From contig NZ_BAABRU010000010.1 of the NCBI RefSeq assembly GCF_039545135.1, positions 124,001-188,000 of the forward strand: 64,000 bases of DNA. The letters are read 5' to 3'. Made by a program: the position numbers and the translations under genes. How positions within the stretch are numbered: the first letter of the stretch is position 1; every line of letters starts with the position of its first letter. Of the stretch, positions 1 to 8,370 are shown piece by piece. The notes beneath the pieces are model-generated. The model ran no database searches. It saw nothing but the letters and a program-made list of their open reading frames with translations, and was not told the DNA's origin. This DNA comes from Herpetosiphon gulosus. GTDB lineage: Bacteria > Chloroflexota > Chloroflexia > Chloroflexales > Herpetosiphonaceae.

Positions 1-1088
1 TCGGTCAAGCCAACGTGCGCCACTTCGGGCGAACAGTAGACACAGCTTGGAATAATGTCGTAGTTGATTGGGTTGGTGTGGTGGCCTGCGATATGTTCAA
101 CCGCAATCACGCCTTCGGCTGAGGCAACGTGGGCCAGCCATGGGGTTGGCACAACATCGCCAATTGCATAAATATTGGCAATATTGGTTTGCATGGTGGC
201 ATTGACTGGGATATAGCCGCGTTCGTCGATGGTTACGCCAACTTCTTCGAGGCCAATGTTTTTGGTCAAAGGAGCACGCCCCGTGCCAATCAGCACATAA
301 TCGGCTTCTAAGGTTTGTTCTTTGCCATCTGGGCCTTCAAAAACTACGCTAGCACCATCGGCGCGTTTGTTGACGGCCTTGGTTTTTGAGCCAGTGTAGA
401 GCTTGATGCCGCGTTTGGTGAAGGCTTTGGCCAATTCAGCCGAAATTTCTTCATCCTCAGTGGCAACAATTCGCGGCAACATTTCGATGATGCTCACTTG
501 CGCGCCAAAGGTGCGGTACATCGAGGCAAATTCGCAGCCGATGATCCCGCCGCCGATCACTACCAAATGTTTGGGCACTTCGGGCAAGCTCAAGGCTCCA
601 GTGCTCGAAACGATCCGTTGCTCGTCGAATGGTGCAAATGGCAAGGCGCGAGGAGTCGAGCCAACCGCCAAAATCACATTCTTGGTTTCGATGACGGTTT
701 CGGTGCCATCGTTGGCTTTGACGGCAACTTTGTTGGTGCCAGCTAAACGGCCAAACCCGCGATAGAGGTCGATTTTCTTCTTTTTGAACAAGCCTTCGAG
801 ACCTGTGCGCATGGTTTTGACCACTTTTTCTTTGTGGCCCATCGCGCCCTTGAGATCGAACGAAACTTCGCCCGTGATTACGCCAAACTTCTTGCCTTCT
901 TTGGTTTCTTCCAGCAAGTCGGCGCAGTGCAACAGCGATTTGGTAGGAATACAGCCAATATTTAAACAGACACCGCCGACTTGTTCTTTTTCGACGACAG
1001 CGACTTTTAAGCCCAATTGGACAGCTCGCAAGGCAGCAACTTCACCGCCTGGCCCTGAACCAATAATCACAACATCATATTGAGCCAT
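1..1088 (-). CDS. lpdA: Dihydrolipoamide dehydrogenase (E3), 3' end cut by the window edge
   Basis: The flavoprotein reoxidises dihydrolipoyl groups of 2-oxoacid dehydrogenase complexes with NAD+. The N terminus carries the FAD-binding GSGPGGEVAA motif, followed by the redox-active disulfide in GGVCLNIGCIPTK. A second Rossmann motif, VVIGGGIIGCEFAS, binds NAD, and the FAD/NAD-linked reductase segment with YAIGDVV follows. The reading frame runs off the left edge, so the C-terminal dimerisation domain with the catalytic His-Glu pair is not seen. The ATG is preceded by GGAGG about 11 nt upstream. A TGCTATCAT extended -10 lies about 40 nt before the start. The gene is monocistronic at its 5' end. 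The family call is secure; which complex it serves is not visible. Confidence 0.95.
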   Translation of the reverse strand, partial: MAQYDVVIIGSGPGGEVAALRAVQLGLKVAVVEKEQVGGVCLNIGCIPTKSLLHCADLLEETKEGKKFGVITGEVSFDLKGAMGHKEKVVKTMRTGLEGLFKKKKIDLYRGFGRLAGTNKVAVKANDGTETVIETKNVILAVGSTPRALPFAPFDEQRIVSSTGALSLPEVPKHLVVIGGGIIGCEFASMYRTFGAQVSIIEMLPRIVATEDEEISAELAKAFTKRGIKLYTGSKTKAVNKRADGASVVFEGPDGKEQTLEADYVLIGTGRAPLTKNIGLEEVGVTIDERGYIPVNATMQTNIANIYAIGDVVPTPWLAHVASAEGVIAVEHIAGHHTNPINYDIIPSCVYCSPEVAHVGLT

Positions 1089-1501
1089 TGAAATATCAAT
1101 CCTCCGTATGGTAGACGTTTTGTCCATTGTCTATGATAGCACAGGCAGTGGTTTAGGCAGAAATCAAAAGTCAAAAGTCAGCAGGCAAAAGCACAGAGGG
1201 ATCAGGATTCAGCGATCAGGGACTAGATTTTAACGCAGAGGCGTAGAGAGAAAGAGGGGTCAGGATTCAGGGATCAGGGTCTAGCATTCAGTCACATGGC
1301 TCAACAGAATAATCATTCGTGCAATTCGTGGCTCGAGAAACTGCGCGTTCTTCGTAGTTTCAGCCTAACTGATCCCTAGCCCCTGACAACTTACCCCTTG
1401 CTCGTTCTGCTAGTGTTTCGTTAATCCTTGCTAAATCGCCCATGGATTGGCTAAGCCTGTGGTGTATAATTTTCGATAGTATTAAGTGTGGTGAGGCAAC
1501 G
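1089..1501. repeat. Intergenic gap with degenerate GATCAGGG / GCAGAGG repeat modules
   Basis: The gap between lpdA and nnr is mostly low-complexity repeats. Around 1155-1285 there are successive variants of GGGATCAGGATTCAG and one TTAACGCAGAGGCG module. Near 1330-1350 there is a damaged copy of the TTCGTG..CTTCGTAG type. Near 1370-1390 the inverse GATCCCTAGCCCCTGA occurs. The same modules recur in at least six other gaps of the window. The nnr promoter (-10 at 1465-1470) lies at the right end. No gene is seen in the gap. Confidence 0.8.
1465..1470 (+). promoter_or_regulatory. -10 element (TATAAT) upstream of nnr
   Basis: A perfect TATAAT sits 32 nt before the chosen nnr start at 1502. It lies inside the upstream in-frame extension that begins at 1442, so a transcript from it could not encode that extension. 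No convincing -35 box is seen at 17 nt. Confidence 0.5.
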
Positions 1502-3205
1502 ATGCCAAAAATTGTGCCTGGGTATCACATTACAACCGCTGCCCAAATTCGGGCAATTGAGCAACGCGCTGTTGACGAAGGGGCGACGTGGCCTGACTTA
1601 ATGGCCGAGGCTTCACGCGGCATGGCCGATGTTGGATTAACGGTGATTGCCAAGCAACCTAATCCCGCCGTTTTGGTGCTGGTTGGTTCTGGCAATAACG
1701 GCGGCGATGCCTTAGTAATCGCACGGCATATCAAAGAGGCGGATTTTCCAGTCAGCTGCTATCTGTATAAACGCAAACCACAAGCTGATGATTGGCCGTT
1801 TGCCGCTGCCCAAGCCGAAGCTATTCCGATGAGCTTCGCTGCTGATGACTCGCAAAATCAGCAACTCCAGCAGCTGTTGCAAACCAGCACATTCGTAATC
1901 GATGGTTTGTTTGGAATTGGCCTGAGTCGTCCGTTAGCGGCTGATGTGGCTCACATTATTGACTTGGTCAATGCGAGCAAATTGCCAGTCTTGGCAGTCG
2001 ATGTGCCTTCGGGCCTCGATGCTGATAATGGCAAGATTTGGGGCACAATCATCAATGCAGCCTATACCGTGGCGGCTGGCTTAACCAAACGCGGTCATCA
2101 TTTGTATCCAGGTGCGGCCTATGTTGGCAAATTGGCAATCGCCCCCTTTACCTTACCAGATTCTATGGAGGAGCCGATGACTACAACTGAACTGAATCTT
2201 GCGACAATCCGTTCGCTGGTGCCGGCCCGTCCGGTTGATGGCCATAAAGATACTTTCGGGCGCGTGATGGTTGTGGCTGGCTCGTATCTCTATCCTGGTG
2301 CAGCTTGGCTTGCGGCTACAGCGGCGGCTCGTTCGGGCGCTGGGGTGGTAACCTTGGCTTGCCCCCGCTCAATTTATGGCAGCACCGCAGCCCATTTGCA
2401 TGAAGTAACCTATTTGCCTTTGCCTGAAGTCGAGCCAGGCGAGTTGACCGAAGCCGCTGCTAAATTGGTGCACGAAAAATTAGCTAAATATAAAGCTTTG
2501 CTGGTTGGCCCTGGCCTTGGCACCGAAACAGGCACTGGCGATTTTCTGCGGGCACTGATTGGCTTAGCCTCAAGCAAACGTCGCTTGGGCGTAGGTTTTC
2601 TTGGCTCAAACGAGCTTGAGTTGCCAACCAAACGCAAAGGCGGGGTTGGCTTCGGCCTAGCTGCACGGCCCAAAGAAGAGGCCAAGGCTGAAGAAGAAGG
2701 CCCAGTTGTGCTGCCACCGCTGGTGATCGATGCCGATGGCCTGAATATTTTGGCCACAATTGAACATTGGGAAGAGAAATTACGCGATCAGCCAGTCGTA
2801 CTCACGCCACATATTGGCGAGATGGCCCGCTTGCTGGGTGAAGAAAAAATCGGCGAAGATCACCCCCAAGTTGCCCTTGAGGCCGCCGCCCGTTGGGGCG
2901 TAACCGTAGTGCTGAAATCGGCTCACACAATTATTGCTAGCCCCGATGGCCGCTTGGCGTTGCATGGTTTGGCTAACCCTGCATTGGCAACCGCCGGATC
3001 TGGTGATATCCTTGCTGGACTAACTGCTGGCTTGTTGGCACAAGGCTTAGCCCCATTTGAAGCCGCCCAGCTTGCGGTTGGTGTGCATGGCGTTGCAGGC
3101 GCTCTGGTTCGTGAAGAACTCGGCGAACGCGGCACCATCGCCAGCGATATTCTTAATCGCCTGCCCTTGGCATGGCGAAAACTTACAGAAGGCGGATTAA
3201 AATAA
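1502..3205 (+). CDS. nnr: Bifunctional NAD(P)H-hydrate epimerase / ADP-dependent dehydratase
   Basis: This metabolite-repair enzyme epimerises and dehydrates damaged NAD(P)HX. The N-terminal YjeF_N domain (about 1-220) has GSGNNGGDALV and the AVDVPSGLDAD loop. The C-terminal ribokinase-like dehydratase domain has LLVGPGLGT, VIDADGLNIL, LTPHIGEMARLL and the NPALATAGSGDILAG phosphate-binding loop. An insertion of about 45 residues (near 357-402) separates two core strands of the second domain; it is lysine- and glutamate-rich. The ATG at 1502 is chosen over an in-frame ATG at 1442 because GTGAGG precedes it, the family starts here, and a -10 box lies between the two. The stop overlaps the next start as TAATG, which implies translational coupling with the phosphorylase gene. 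Confidence 0.93.
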   Translation: MPKIVPGYHITTAAQIRAIEQRAVDEGATWPDLMAEASRGMADVGLTVIAKQPNPAVLVLVGSGNNGGDALVIARHIKEADFPVSCYLYKRKPQADDWPFAAAQAEAIPMSFAADDSQNQQLQQLLQTSTFVIDGLFGIGLSRPLAADVAHIIDLVNASKLPVLAVDVPSGLDADNGKIWGTIINAAYTVAAGLTKRGHHLYPGAAYVGKLAIAPFTLPDSMEEPMTTTELNLATIRSLVPARPVDGHKDTFGRVMVVAGSYLYPGAAWLAATAAARSGAGVVTLACPRSIYGSTAAHLHEVTYLPLPEVEPGELTEAAAKLVHEKLAKYKALLVGPGLGTETGTGDFLRALIGLASSKRRLGVGFLGSNELELPTKRKGGVGFGLAARPKEEAKAEEEGPVVLPPLVIDADGLNILATIEHWEEKLRDQPVVLTPHIGEMARLLGEEKIGEDHPQVALEAAARWGVTVVLKSAHTIIASPDGRLALHGLANPALATAGSGDILAGLTAGLLAQGLAPFEAAQLAVGVHGVAGALVREELGERGTIASDILNRLPLAWRKLTEGGLK

Positions 3206-4509
3206 TGCGAGCGGTTGATCTGATTATTAAAAAACGCAATGGAGCACAGCTCTCAACCGAAGAAATTCAATGGCTGATTCAGGGCTATACCAACGGCAGT
3301 GTGCCCGATTATCAGATGGCGGCATGGGCCATGGCGGTTGTACTCAAAGGCATGGATGATCGCGAAACCACCGATTTGACCCTAGCCATGGCCGCTTCGG
3401 GCGATCAGCTCGATTTGCGTGATTTTGCGCCCGATGCCGTTGATAAGCACTCAACTGGCGGAGTTGGCGATAAAACCAGCCTTGTGCTGGGGCCAATGTT
3501 GGCAGCAGTTGGCTTACAAGTTGCCAAAATGTCGGGGCGGGGCTTGGGCTTTTCGGGCGGTACGCTCGATAAACTTGAGGCCATCCCCAACATGCGCATC
3601 GATCTCAGCGAAGATGAATTTCGTCATGCCATGCGTGACATCGGCATGGTGATTATGGGCCAAACTGCCGATCTTGCACCTGCCGACAAAAAGCTGTATG
3701 CACTGCGCGATGTTACTGGCACAGTCGAATGTATTCCGCTGATTGCCGCCAGCATCATGAGCAAAAAACTGGCGGCTGGAGCCAAAAGCATCGTACTCGA
3801 TGTCAAGGTTGGGGCGGGGGCGTTTATGAAAACCCTCGACCAAGCCCGCGATTTGGCTCGAACGATGGTGCGGATCGGCCAATTGGCTGGACGTAATGTC
3901 GCGGCGATTCTTTCATCGATGGAGCAACCGCTGGGCTTGACGATCGGTAACGCGCTGGAAGTGCGCGAAGCGATTGAAACCTTGCAAGGCCGTGGCCCCA
4001 GCGATTTGGTTGAGGTATGTTTGACCCTTGGCTCACATCTGTTGGTCTTGGCTGGTAAGGCCCAAAACCTTGACGAAGCTCGCCAACAATTGCAAACAAG
4101 CTTGGATAACGGCCAAGCTTGGGCTAAATTCCGTGAGTTTGTTGCCCAGCAAGGTGGTGATCTCACGGTAATTGATCAACCAGAAACCCTGCCTATCGCC
4201 CCAATTCAAATCAGTTTGCTGGCCGAGAGTAGTGGCTTTGTCCAACGCATCGATGCCGAAACCTGTGGGATTGTGGCAACCGAGCTTGGGGCTGGCCGCG
4301 CCCGCAAAGAAGATGCGATCGATCCAGCGGTAGGTTTGGTGCTTCAGCGTAAAGTTGGCGAGCCAGTTCAAGCGGGCGAGGCCTTGTTGACGGTCCATGC
4401 CGCCGATCAGCAACGGGCCGAGGTCGCTTTGGCAGCACTCAAATCGGCCATTACGATCAGTGCTACGCCCGTTGAAGCCTTGCCCTTGGTCTTCGAAAGC
4501 GTTGCCTAG
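3205..4509 (+). CDS. pdp: Pyrimidine-nucleoside phosphorylase
   Basis: The enzyme cleaves uridine, thymidine or deoxyuridine with phosphate to give the base and (deoxy)ribose-1-phosphate in pyrimidine salvage. The 434-residue length matches the Bacillus Pdp/DeoA family. The family signature is present: KHSTGGVGDKTSL (phosphate binding), KMSGRGLGFSGGTLDKLE, and the LYALRDVTGTV segment with SIMSKKLAAGA. The start at 3205 overlaps the stop of nnr by one base (TAATG). A longer in-frame start at 3172 lies inside nnr and adds residues absent from the family. The gene ends at a strong intrinsic terminator, so nnr-pdp is probably a two-gene operon. Overall similarity favours Pdp over a thymidine-specific DeoA. 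Confidence 0.94.
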   Translation: MRAVDLIIKKRNGAQLSTEEIQWLIQGYTNGSVPDYQMAAWAMAVVLKGMDDRETTDLTLAMAASGDQLDLRDFAPDAVDKHSTGGVGDKTSLVLGPMLAAVGLQVAKMSGRGLGFSGGTLDKLEAIPNMRIDLSEDEFRHAMRDIGMVIMGQTADLAPADKKLYALRDVTGTVECIPLIAASIMSKKLAAGAKSIVLDVKVGAGAFMKTLDQARDLARTMVRIGQLAGRNVAAILSSMEQPLGLTIGNALEVREAIETLQGRGPSDLVEVCLTLGSHLLVLAGKAQNLDEARQQLQTSLDNGQAWAKFREFVAQQGGDLTVIDQPETLPIAPIQISLLAESSGFVQRIDAETCGIVATELGAGRARKEDAIDPAVGLVLQRKVGEPVQAGEALLTVHAADQQRAEVALAALKSAITISATPVEALPLVFESVA

Positions 4510-4529
4510 CTACGTATTGTGAGCATAGT

Positions 4530-4567
4530 TGCGTTGGTAGAGTTTGCGCTCTATCAACGCATTTTTT
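4530..4567 (+). terminator. Intrinsic terminator after pdp
   Basis: A 13-bp stem (TGCGTTGGTAGAG / CTCTATCAACGCA, one G-U pair) with a 6-nt loop is followed directly by TTTTTT. It lies 20 nt after the pdp stop and closes the nnr-pdp operon. Confidence 0.9.
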
Positions 4568-4587
4568 GTGGGTTTCGGCCTGCGGCG

Positions 4588-4596
4588 TGGTATAAT
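4588..4596 (+). promoter_or_regulatory. Extended -10 promoter (TGG-TATAAT) for the MBL-fold gene
   Basis: TGG immediately precedes a perfect TATAAT at 4591-4596, giving an extended -10 just after the terminator. A transcript from here would carry the 189-bp palindromic element at 4613-4801 in its 5' leader before the gene at 4861. No good -35 is seen. Confidence 0.5.
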
Positions 4597-4612
4597 TATT
4601 AACGAAAATATG

Positions 4613-4801
4613 TGCTAGCTGTAATGGTTCATTGGGTTGGCAATGAACTCCATGCCCTCACCCCCTAAACCCCCCTCCCGCCCGCGAGGCGAGGGGGAAC
4701 CGCGCTCGGAGTGCGCCCCTCGCCCGCCGCAGTGGGAGAGGGGTTGGGGGTGAGGGCACAGGAGAACTGATTGTTAACCCCATAAACCATTACAGCTAGC
4801 A
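4613..4801. repeat. MITE-like palindromic element with perfect 17-bp terminal inverted repeats
   Basis: TGCTAGCTGTAATGGTT at 4613-4629 is exactly repeated in inverse orientation at 4785-4801. Between them, 4654-4757 is a C-rich arm starting GCCCTCACCCCC and a G-rich arm ending GGGGGTGAGGGC, which can fold into a long imperfect hairpin. A related C-rich/G-rich palindrome occurs at 41376-41486 with arms in the other order. There is no coding capacity. Possible short target duplication (TAT) flanks the ends. With the flanking terminator and promoter it accounts for the 350-bp gap between pdp and the next gene. Confidence 0.75.
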
Positions 4802-4860
4802 TATAGAGCTTTAACACTGGCGAAGCGTCATTAACGAACGGGCTATCTAGGAAGGAAATC

Positions 4861-5541
4861 ATGGCAGAAATACTGTATTTAGGGCATGCCAGCGTGCGGA
4901 TTCGCGGTCGTGAAGGCATTGTAGTGCTTGATCCCTGCGATCAATCGGTGGGCTTTGATATTGGCAAGCCAACTGCCCAAGTTGTTACCATCAGCCATAA
5001 CAAAGCTGATCACAATAATGTCGAAGTGGTCAAGCCATTGCGCGATACGCTGTTTGTGGCCGATGGGCCAGGCGAATACGAAGTTAGCAATATCTTAATT
5101 CGTGGTATTCGTACAGCGCATACCGATGGCGAGGGCAAAAAGCATGGCCATAACACAATTTATGTGATGTATATTGATGATGTAGCTTTTTGCCATTTGG
5201 GCGATTTGGGCCATGGCCTAACTGCTAGCCAACTCGATGAAATTGGCTCAGTCGATGTGCTGTTTGTGCCCGTTGGCAATGGCAATCATGTGATCAAGCC
5301 CGATGGCATGGTCGAAATTATCAGCGAAATTGCCCCTAAAGTGGTTGTGCCATTGTATAACGACAATCAGCAACAACGACTCGAAGCGCTTGATTTGGAG
5401 CCATTGAGCGTGTTTGTGCACCAGATGGGAATCAAGGAATACGAAACCCTTGATAAAGCGGTGTTCACACCCTCGACCCTGCCGCGCGAAGACGAAGAAA
5501 CTAAGATTGTGATTCTCAACCCAAGCGGAGTTGCGGTATAA
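4861..5541 (+). CDS. MBL-fold (metallo-beta-lactamase superfamily) protein
   Basis: This 226-residue protein has the compact single-domain layout of small UPF0173/YtkL-like MBL proteins, with an N-terminal YLGHASVRI strand. The metal motif reads SHNKADHN, so the usual HxHxDH has Lys in place of its second His. GDLGHGL supplies the later Asp/His region. A further HGHNTIYV segment could add a ligand. No signal peptide or membrane segment is seen. GGAAGGA lies just upstream of the ATG. It is transcribed alone and ends before a hairpin at 5610-5652. Substrate is unknown. The missing His means full two-metal hydrolase activity should not be assumed. Confidence 0.75.
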   Translation: MAEILYLGHASVRIRGREGIVVLDPCDQSVGFDIGKPTAQVVTISHNKADHNNVEVVKPLRDTLFVADGPGEYEVSNILIRGIRTAHTDGEGKKHGHNTIYVMYIDDVAFCHLGDLGHGLTASQLDEIGSVDVLFVPVGNGNHVIKPDGMVEIISEIAPKVVVPLYNDNQQQRLEALDLEPLSVFVHQMGIKEYETLDKAVFTPSTLPREDEETKIVILNPSGVAV

Positions 5542-5609
5542 CGAAGCTTAGCCCAATCGTTGGCCGAAGCGCTGTTTCAAGCACTTGAAGCAGGGTTGCT
5601 TGCAAAACA

Positions 5610-5652
5610 CAGGTTCCACCATGGAAGTGCTTACTTTCCATGGTGGAACCTG
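5610..5652. terminator. Bidirectional stem-loop between convergent genes
   Basis: A perfect 17-bp stem (CAGGTTCCACCATGGAA and its complement) with a 9-nt loop lies between the convergent MBL and M42 genes. CGTCTTTAT follows on the plus strand. It probably serves both genes, although the U-tract is short on each side. Confidence 0.7.
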
Positions 5653-5687
5653 CGTCTTTATATGGCAAGCTGTAACTTAGAATAGAT

Positions 5688-6770
5688 TTAGGCTGATTGT
5701 CCAGTCTTGATGTAATCGACAGTGGCTTGATCGAGCTTGCGCACCACGGCGGCCAGCAAGGTCACCACCTGATCAAAATCGTCGCGATGCAACAACGAAG
5801 CATGGGTATGGATGTAGCGGGTTGCCACGCCCAGCGCCAACGATGGCACACCAGCATTATTCAAATGGAAGCGGCCTGCGTCGGTACCACCACCAGGCAT
5901 CGTATCAAATTGGTAGGGAATTCCCAATTCTTCGGCAGTATCAACCACCAAATCGCGCAGCCGAGGGTTTGGAATAACACTGCTATCCATCAATAACAAG
6001 ACTGGACCAGCACCCATTTTGGATTGAGCTTCATCTTTACTAATGCCTGGAGTATCGCCAGCAATACACACATCGATTGCAAACGCGATATCAGGTTTGA
6101 CCACATTGGCAAGGGTTGCCGCGCCGCGTAAACCAACTTCCTCTTGCACGGTTGCACCAGCCACGACCGTGTTGGGCAAGCTTTGATTGGCCAATTCATG
6201 TAACACTTCAACCGCTGCCGCACAACCAAAGCGATTATCCCAAGCCTTGGCCATGACGATTTTAGAGTTGTGCAAAGGTGTAAACGGGCACACTGGCAGA
6301 ATCGAATCGCCTGGGCGCACGCCCCATTCACGGGCCTCAGCGGCTGAGCTCGCCCCAATATCAATAAACATATCTTTCTTTTCGACCAATTTTTTACGTG
6401 CTTCAGGCGAGAGCACATGCGGCGGCTTTGAGCCAATTAAGCCAGCAATTGGCCCATTGCGGGTTTCAATTTGCACCCGTTGTGCCAACATCACCAATTC
6501 CCACCAGCCACCAAGGGTTTGGAATTTAATAAAACCATCGTCGGTGATGCGGGTTACCATAAAGCCCACTTCATCAAGGTGGCCCGCCAACAGAATTGTT
6601 GGGCTACCTTCGGGGCCAGCTTTACGGGCGGCAACGCTGCCAAGCTGATCATTAATCAATTCGCCATAGGGAGCCAAAGCCTCGGCCATAACAGCCCGAA
6701 CTGGCCCTTCGTTGCCTGGTACGCCCGATGCATCGGTCAAAGCTTTCATGAGTGCTAAACGTTCATCCAC
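5688..6770 (-). CDS. M42 family metallopeptidase (FrvX / glutamyl aminopeptidase type)
   Basis: A cytoplasmic di-metal aminopeptidase predicted to trim peptides. The 360-residue length is typical. Metal and catalytic signatures are in order: AGHLDE (His64, Asp66), AKAWDNR (bridging Asp), [10 protein letters not shown] (catalytic Glu-Glu), the AIDV Asp, and the C-terminal [10 protein letters not shown] with the last His ligand. The start ATG opens with the family-typical short leader before [13 protein letters not shown] and ENEGxVR-like NEGPVRAVM. No signal peptide is seen. It is divergent from rnpB, with about 100 bp between them containing the rnpB promoter. Frv/YsdC/tetrahedral aminopeptidase relatives cannot be separated from sequence alone. 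Confidence 0.93.
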   Translation of the reverse strand: MDERLALMKALTDASGVPGNEGPVRAVMAEALAPYGELINDQLGSVAARKAGPEGSPTILLAGHLDEVGFMVTRITDDGFIKFQTLGGWWELVMLAQRVQIETRNGPIAGLIGSKPPHVLSPEARKKLVEKKDMFIDIGASSAAEAREWGVRPGDSILPVCPFTPLHNSKIVMAKAWDNRFGCAAAVEVLHELANQSLPNTVVAGATVQEEVGLRGAATLANVVKPDIAFAIDVCIAGDTPGISKDEAQSKMGAGPVLLLMDSSVIPNPRLRDLVVDTAEELGIPYQFDTMPGGGTDAGRFHLNNAGVPSLALGVATRYIHTHASLLHRDDFDQVVTLLAAVVRKLDQATVDYIKTGQSA

Positions 6771-6837
6771 AGTGATGCTTCCTTTGCAGTTAAGCGGTTG
6801 CTAGCAGCATTCTATGCGAAATTGCGCATAACTACAA

Positions 6838-6866
6838 TTGACAAGTGCCTAAAAGCCGATTATGAT
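6838..6866 (+). promoter_or_regulatory. Sigma-70 type promoter of rnpB
   Basis: TTGACA at 6838-6843 and TATGAT at 6861-6866 are separated by exactly 17 nt. This is the best promoter in the window. The predicted start at about 6873 coincides with the outermost pairing base of the RNase P RNA. Confidence 0.88.
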
Positions 6867-6872
6867 CAACGA

Positions 6873-7330
6873 CTGTGCATAATCATAGCAATGTAGCCGT
6901 CGCTGGCGCAAGCTAGAGGCAACTTCCCGACCCTTCCGACCACCCACGTGGTGGACAAGTTACCCTGTGAAACCGTAAACAGGGGCGCGAGTTTGGGTAA
7001 CTGGCTCGTGACGCAAGCCGACAACAGCAAATATTCCCGCCATCGGCCATTTGGCTGGTGGTAAGGGCTGAAACGGTGGTGTAAGAGACCACCAGCATGC
7101 CTCAGCAATGAGCGTGGCTAGGTGACTGCGCTGACCCTTGAAGGGCAAGGTGTGTGGGACGGGCTAAACTTGTGAGAGAGGCAACTCGTTTGGATCACGG
7201 CGTTCGTTCACATCGCAGCGAAACCGGAACGTTGGGTGACACCCAATCGACTAGGGATCGCCCGCAACTGCGGAGATAGATGGCGGCTAATCCAGAATCG
7301 GGGGTATTGCAGCGCTGTGGTTATGCACAT
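6873..7330 (+). ncRNA. rnpB: RNase P RNA (bacterial, likely type A)
   Basis: This is the catalytic RNA that matures tRNA 5' ends. The conserved core GGTAAGGGCTGAAACGGTGG then GTAAGAGACCACCAGC lies at 7060-7096. The 5' conserved region GAGGCAACTTCCCGACC (6916-6932) pairs with the 3' region CAGAATCGGGGG (7293-7304) as P4. P2 pairs TAGCCGTC (6894-6901) with GGCGGCTA (7282-7289). P1 pairs GCAAT (6888-6892) with ATTGC (7306-7310), and an outer extension GTGCATAA (6875-6882) pairs with TTATGCAC (7321-7328). A TGGC-GCAA-GCTA hairpin fits P3. Ends are inferred from these pairings and the promoter. The 3' 40 or so nt overlap the convergent methyltransferase gene. Confidence 0.94.
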
Positions 7331-8066
7331 CACTTGCTTGCACTAAATACACTACCCGCGTTGCTTGAACTAAATCAGCCTGCTCACCATCACGATTCAA
7401 GCGAGCAACCACGCTTAAACCAGCCTCCGCCAATAATTCAACAATCTGCTGATCGCTATAGGCTGCTTGCAAATGGGTTTCACTGCCACGTTGCCAGGCC
7501 TCAGCTTGGCGCTGAAACCAGACAATTCTTCCGATGCCAATCTGCGCTTCATCATCAAAATCCAGCACATTGTAGATATATAAATCATCGCGATCAACGA
7601 TTACGTGGTTGCACTCCGGCCAAGTCGCATACAACAATGGCGTATTCAGATCGAATACCAACCAGCCCTGTGGTTTGAGCGAGCGGGCAATTTGCTGAAA
7701 CAGAGCGCCTAACTGGGTTGGCTCAAGCACATAATTTAATGTATCAAACAGGCTGATAATTAAATCGTAGCCTGCGCCAGCCTGCCATGTGGTTAAATCA
7801 GCCTGTTGCCAATTGACTGTAGCGTGTTGCAACTCGCCATGCAAGCGAGCTTGGGCTAACATCGCTTCTGAGCGATCGATTGCGGTGACCTGATAGCCTT
7901 GTAGGGCCAAAGCCACCGCTGCATCGCCTGTGCCACAACCAAGATCGAGCACCGAGCTACCACACCAAGCCTGCTGTTCAAGCCAAGCCAAAAGCCAATT
8001 GAGCATGTGTAAGCTGAGCCAACTCTGGCCAGCTTGACGGTAAATTGTTGCATAATCGTTGTACAT
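7287..8066 (-). CDS. Class I SAM-dependent methyltransferase
   Basis: A soluble 259-residue methyltransferase of unknown substrate. The SAM-binding motif I is VLDLGCGTGDAA, followed by VTAIDRSEAML (motif II acidic residue), QADLTTW and a DLIISLFDTLNYV motif IV. The central region with VFDLNTP and the later strand-rich segment resemble Methyltransf_11/25 proteins that have an extra beta insertion. The last dozen codons lie antisense to the 3' end of rnpB, so the gene and RNase P RNA converge and overlap by roughly 40 bp. No partner gene indicates the substrate. Confidence 0.85.
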   Translation of the reverse strand: MYNDYATIYRQAGQSWLSLHMLNWLLAWLEQQAWCGSSVLDLGCGTGDAAVALALQGYQVTAIDRSEAMLAQARLHGELQHATVNWQQADLTTWQAGAGYDLIISLFDTLNYVLEPTQLGALFQQIARSLKPQGWLVFDLNTPLLYATWPECNHVIVDRDDLYIYNVLDFDDEAQIGIGRIVWFQRQAEAWQRGSETHLQAAYSDQQIVELLAEAGLSVVARLNRDGEQADLVQATRVVYLVQASDVHNHSAAIPPILD

Positions 8067-8370
8067 GGTTGGTATTGTACCCGATACAGAACATCGTTAG
8101 GCATCAGGAATTGGCGGTTTAACCCAGTCATGGAATAGCTGAGAGAAGAAGCTCTGTTGGCTATTGGCTATAGATTTTAAGTTTCTAACTATTCCCCGAT
8201 AGCCGAGAGCCTTCAGCCAATAGCCATCACTCCTCTGCGTTAAATAGCGATCCACGAAGGACACGAAGGTTCACAAAGGGCTGAAACTACGAAGCACCCG
8301 ACGATCACGAAGTAGGTGAATATCCAGCTTCCCGACCCCCGATGCCCAGCCCCCTAATTGATATGTTCTA
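8067..8370. repeat. Intergenic gap with several repeat modules
   Basis: From about 8155 to 8365 the gap contains TTGGCTATTGGCTATAG, CCCCGATAGCCGAGAG, AGCCAATAGCCATC, CTCTGCGTTAAATAGCG, ATCCACGAAGGACACGAAGG, a second degraded ACGAAG run, CCCGACCCCCGATGCCC and a final TATGTTCTATT module. These are the same units found in the other gaps. No gene or terminator is recognised. Confidence 0.8.

Noticed and set aside
1442-1501. Upstream in-frame start for nnr
   Set aside because: A -10 box (1465-1470) lies inside it, it has no ribosome site, and the ATG at 1502 matches the family start.
6866-7148. Overlapping minus-strand openings of 60-80 codons
   Set aside because: They lie entirely within the RNase P RNA gene and have no protein-like features.
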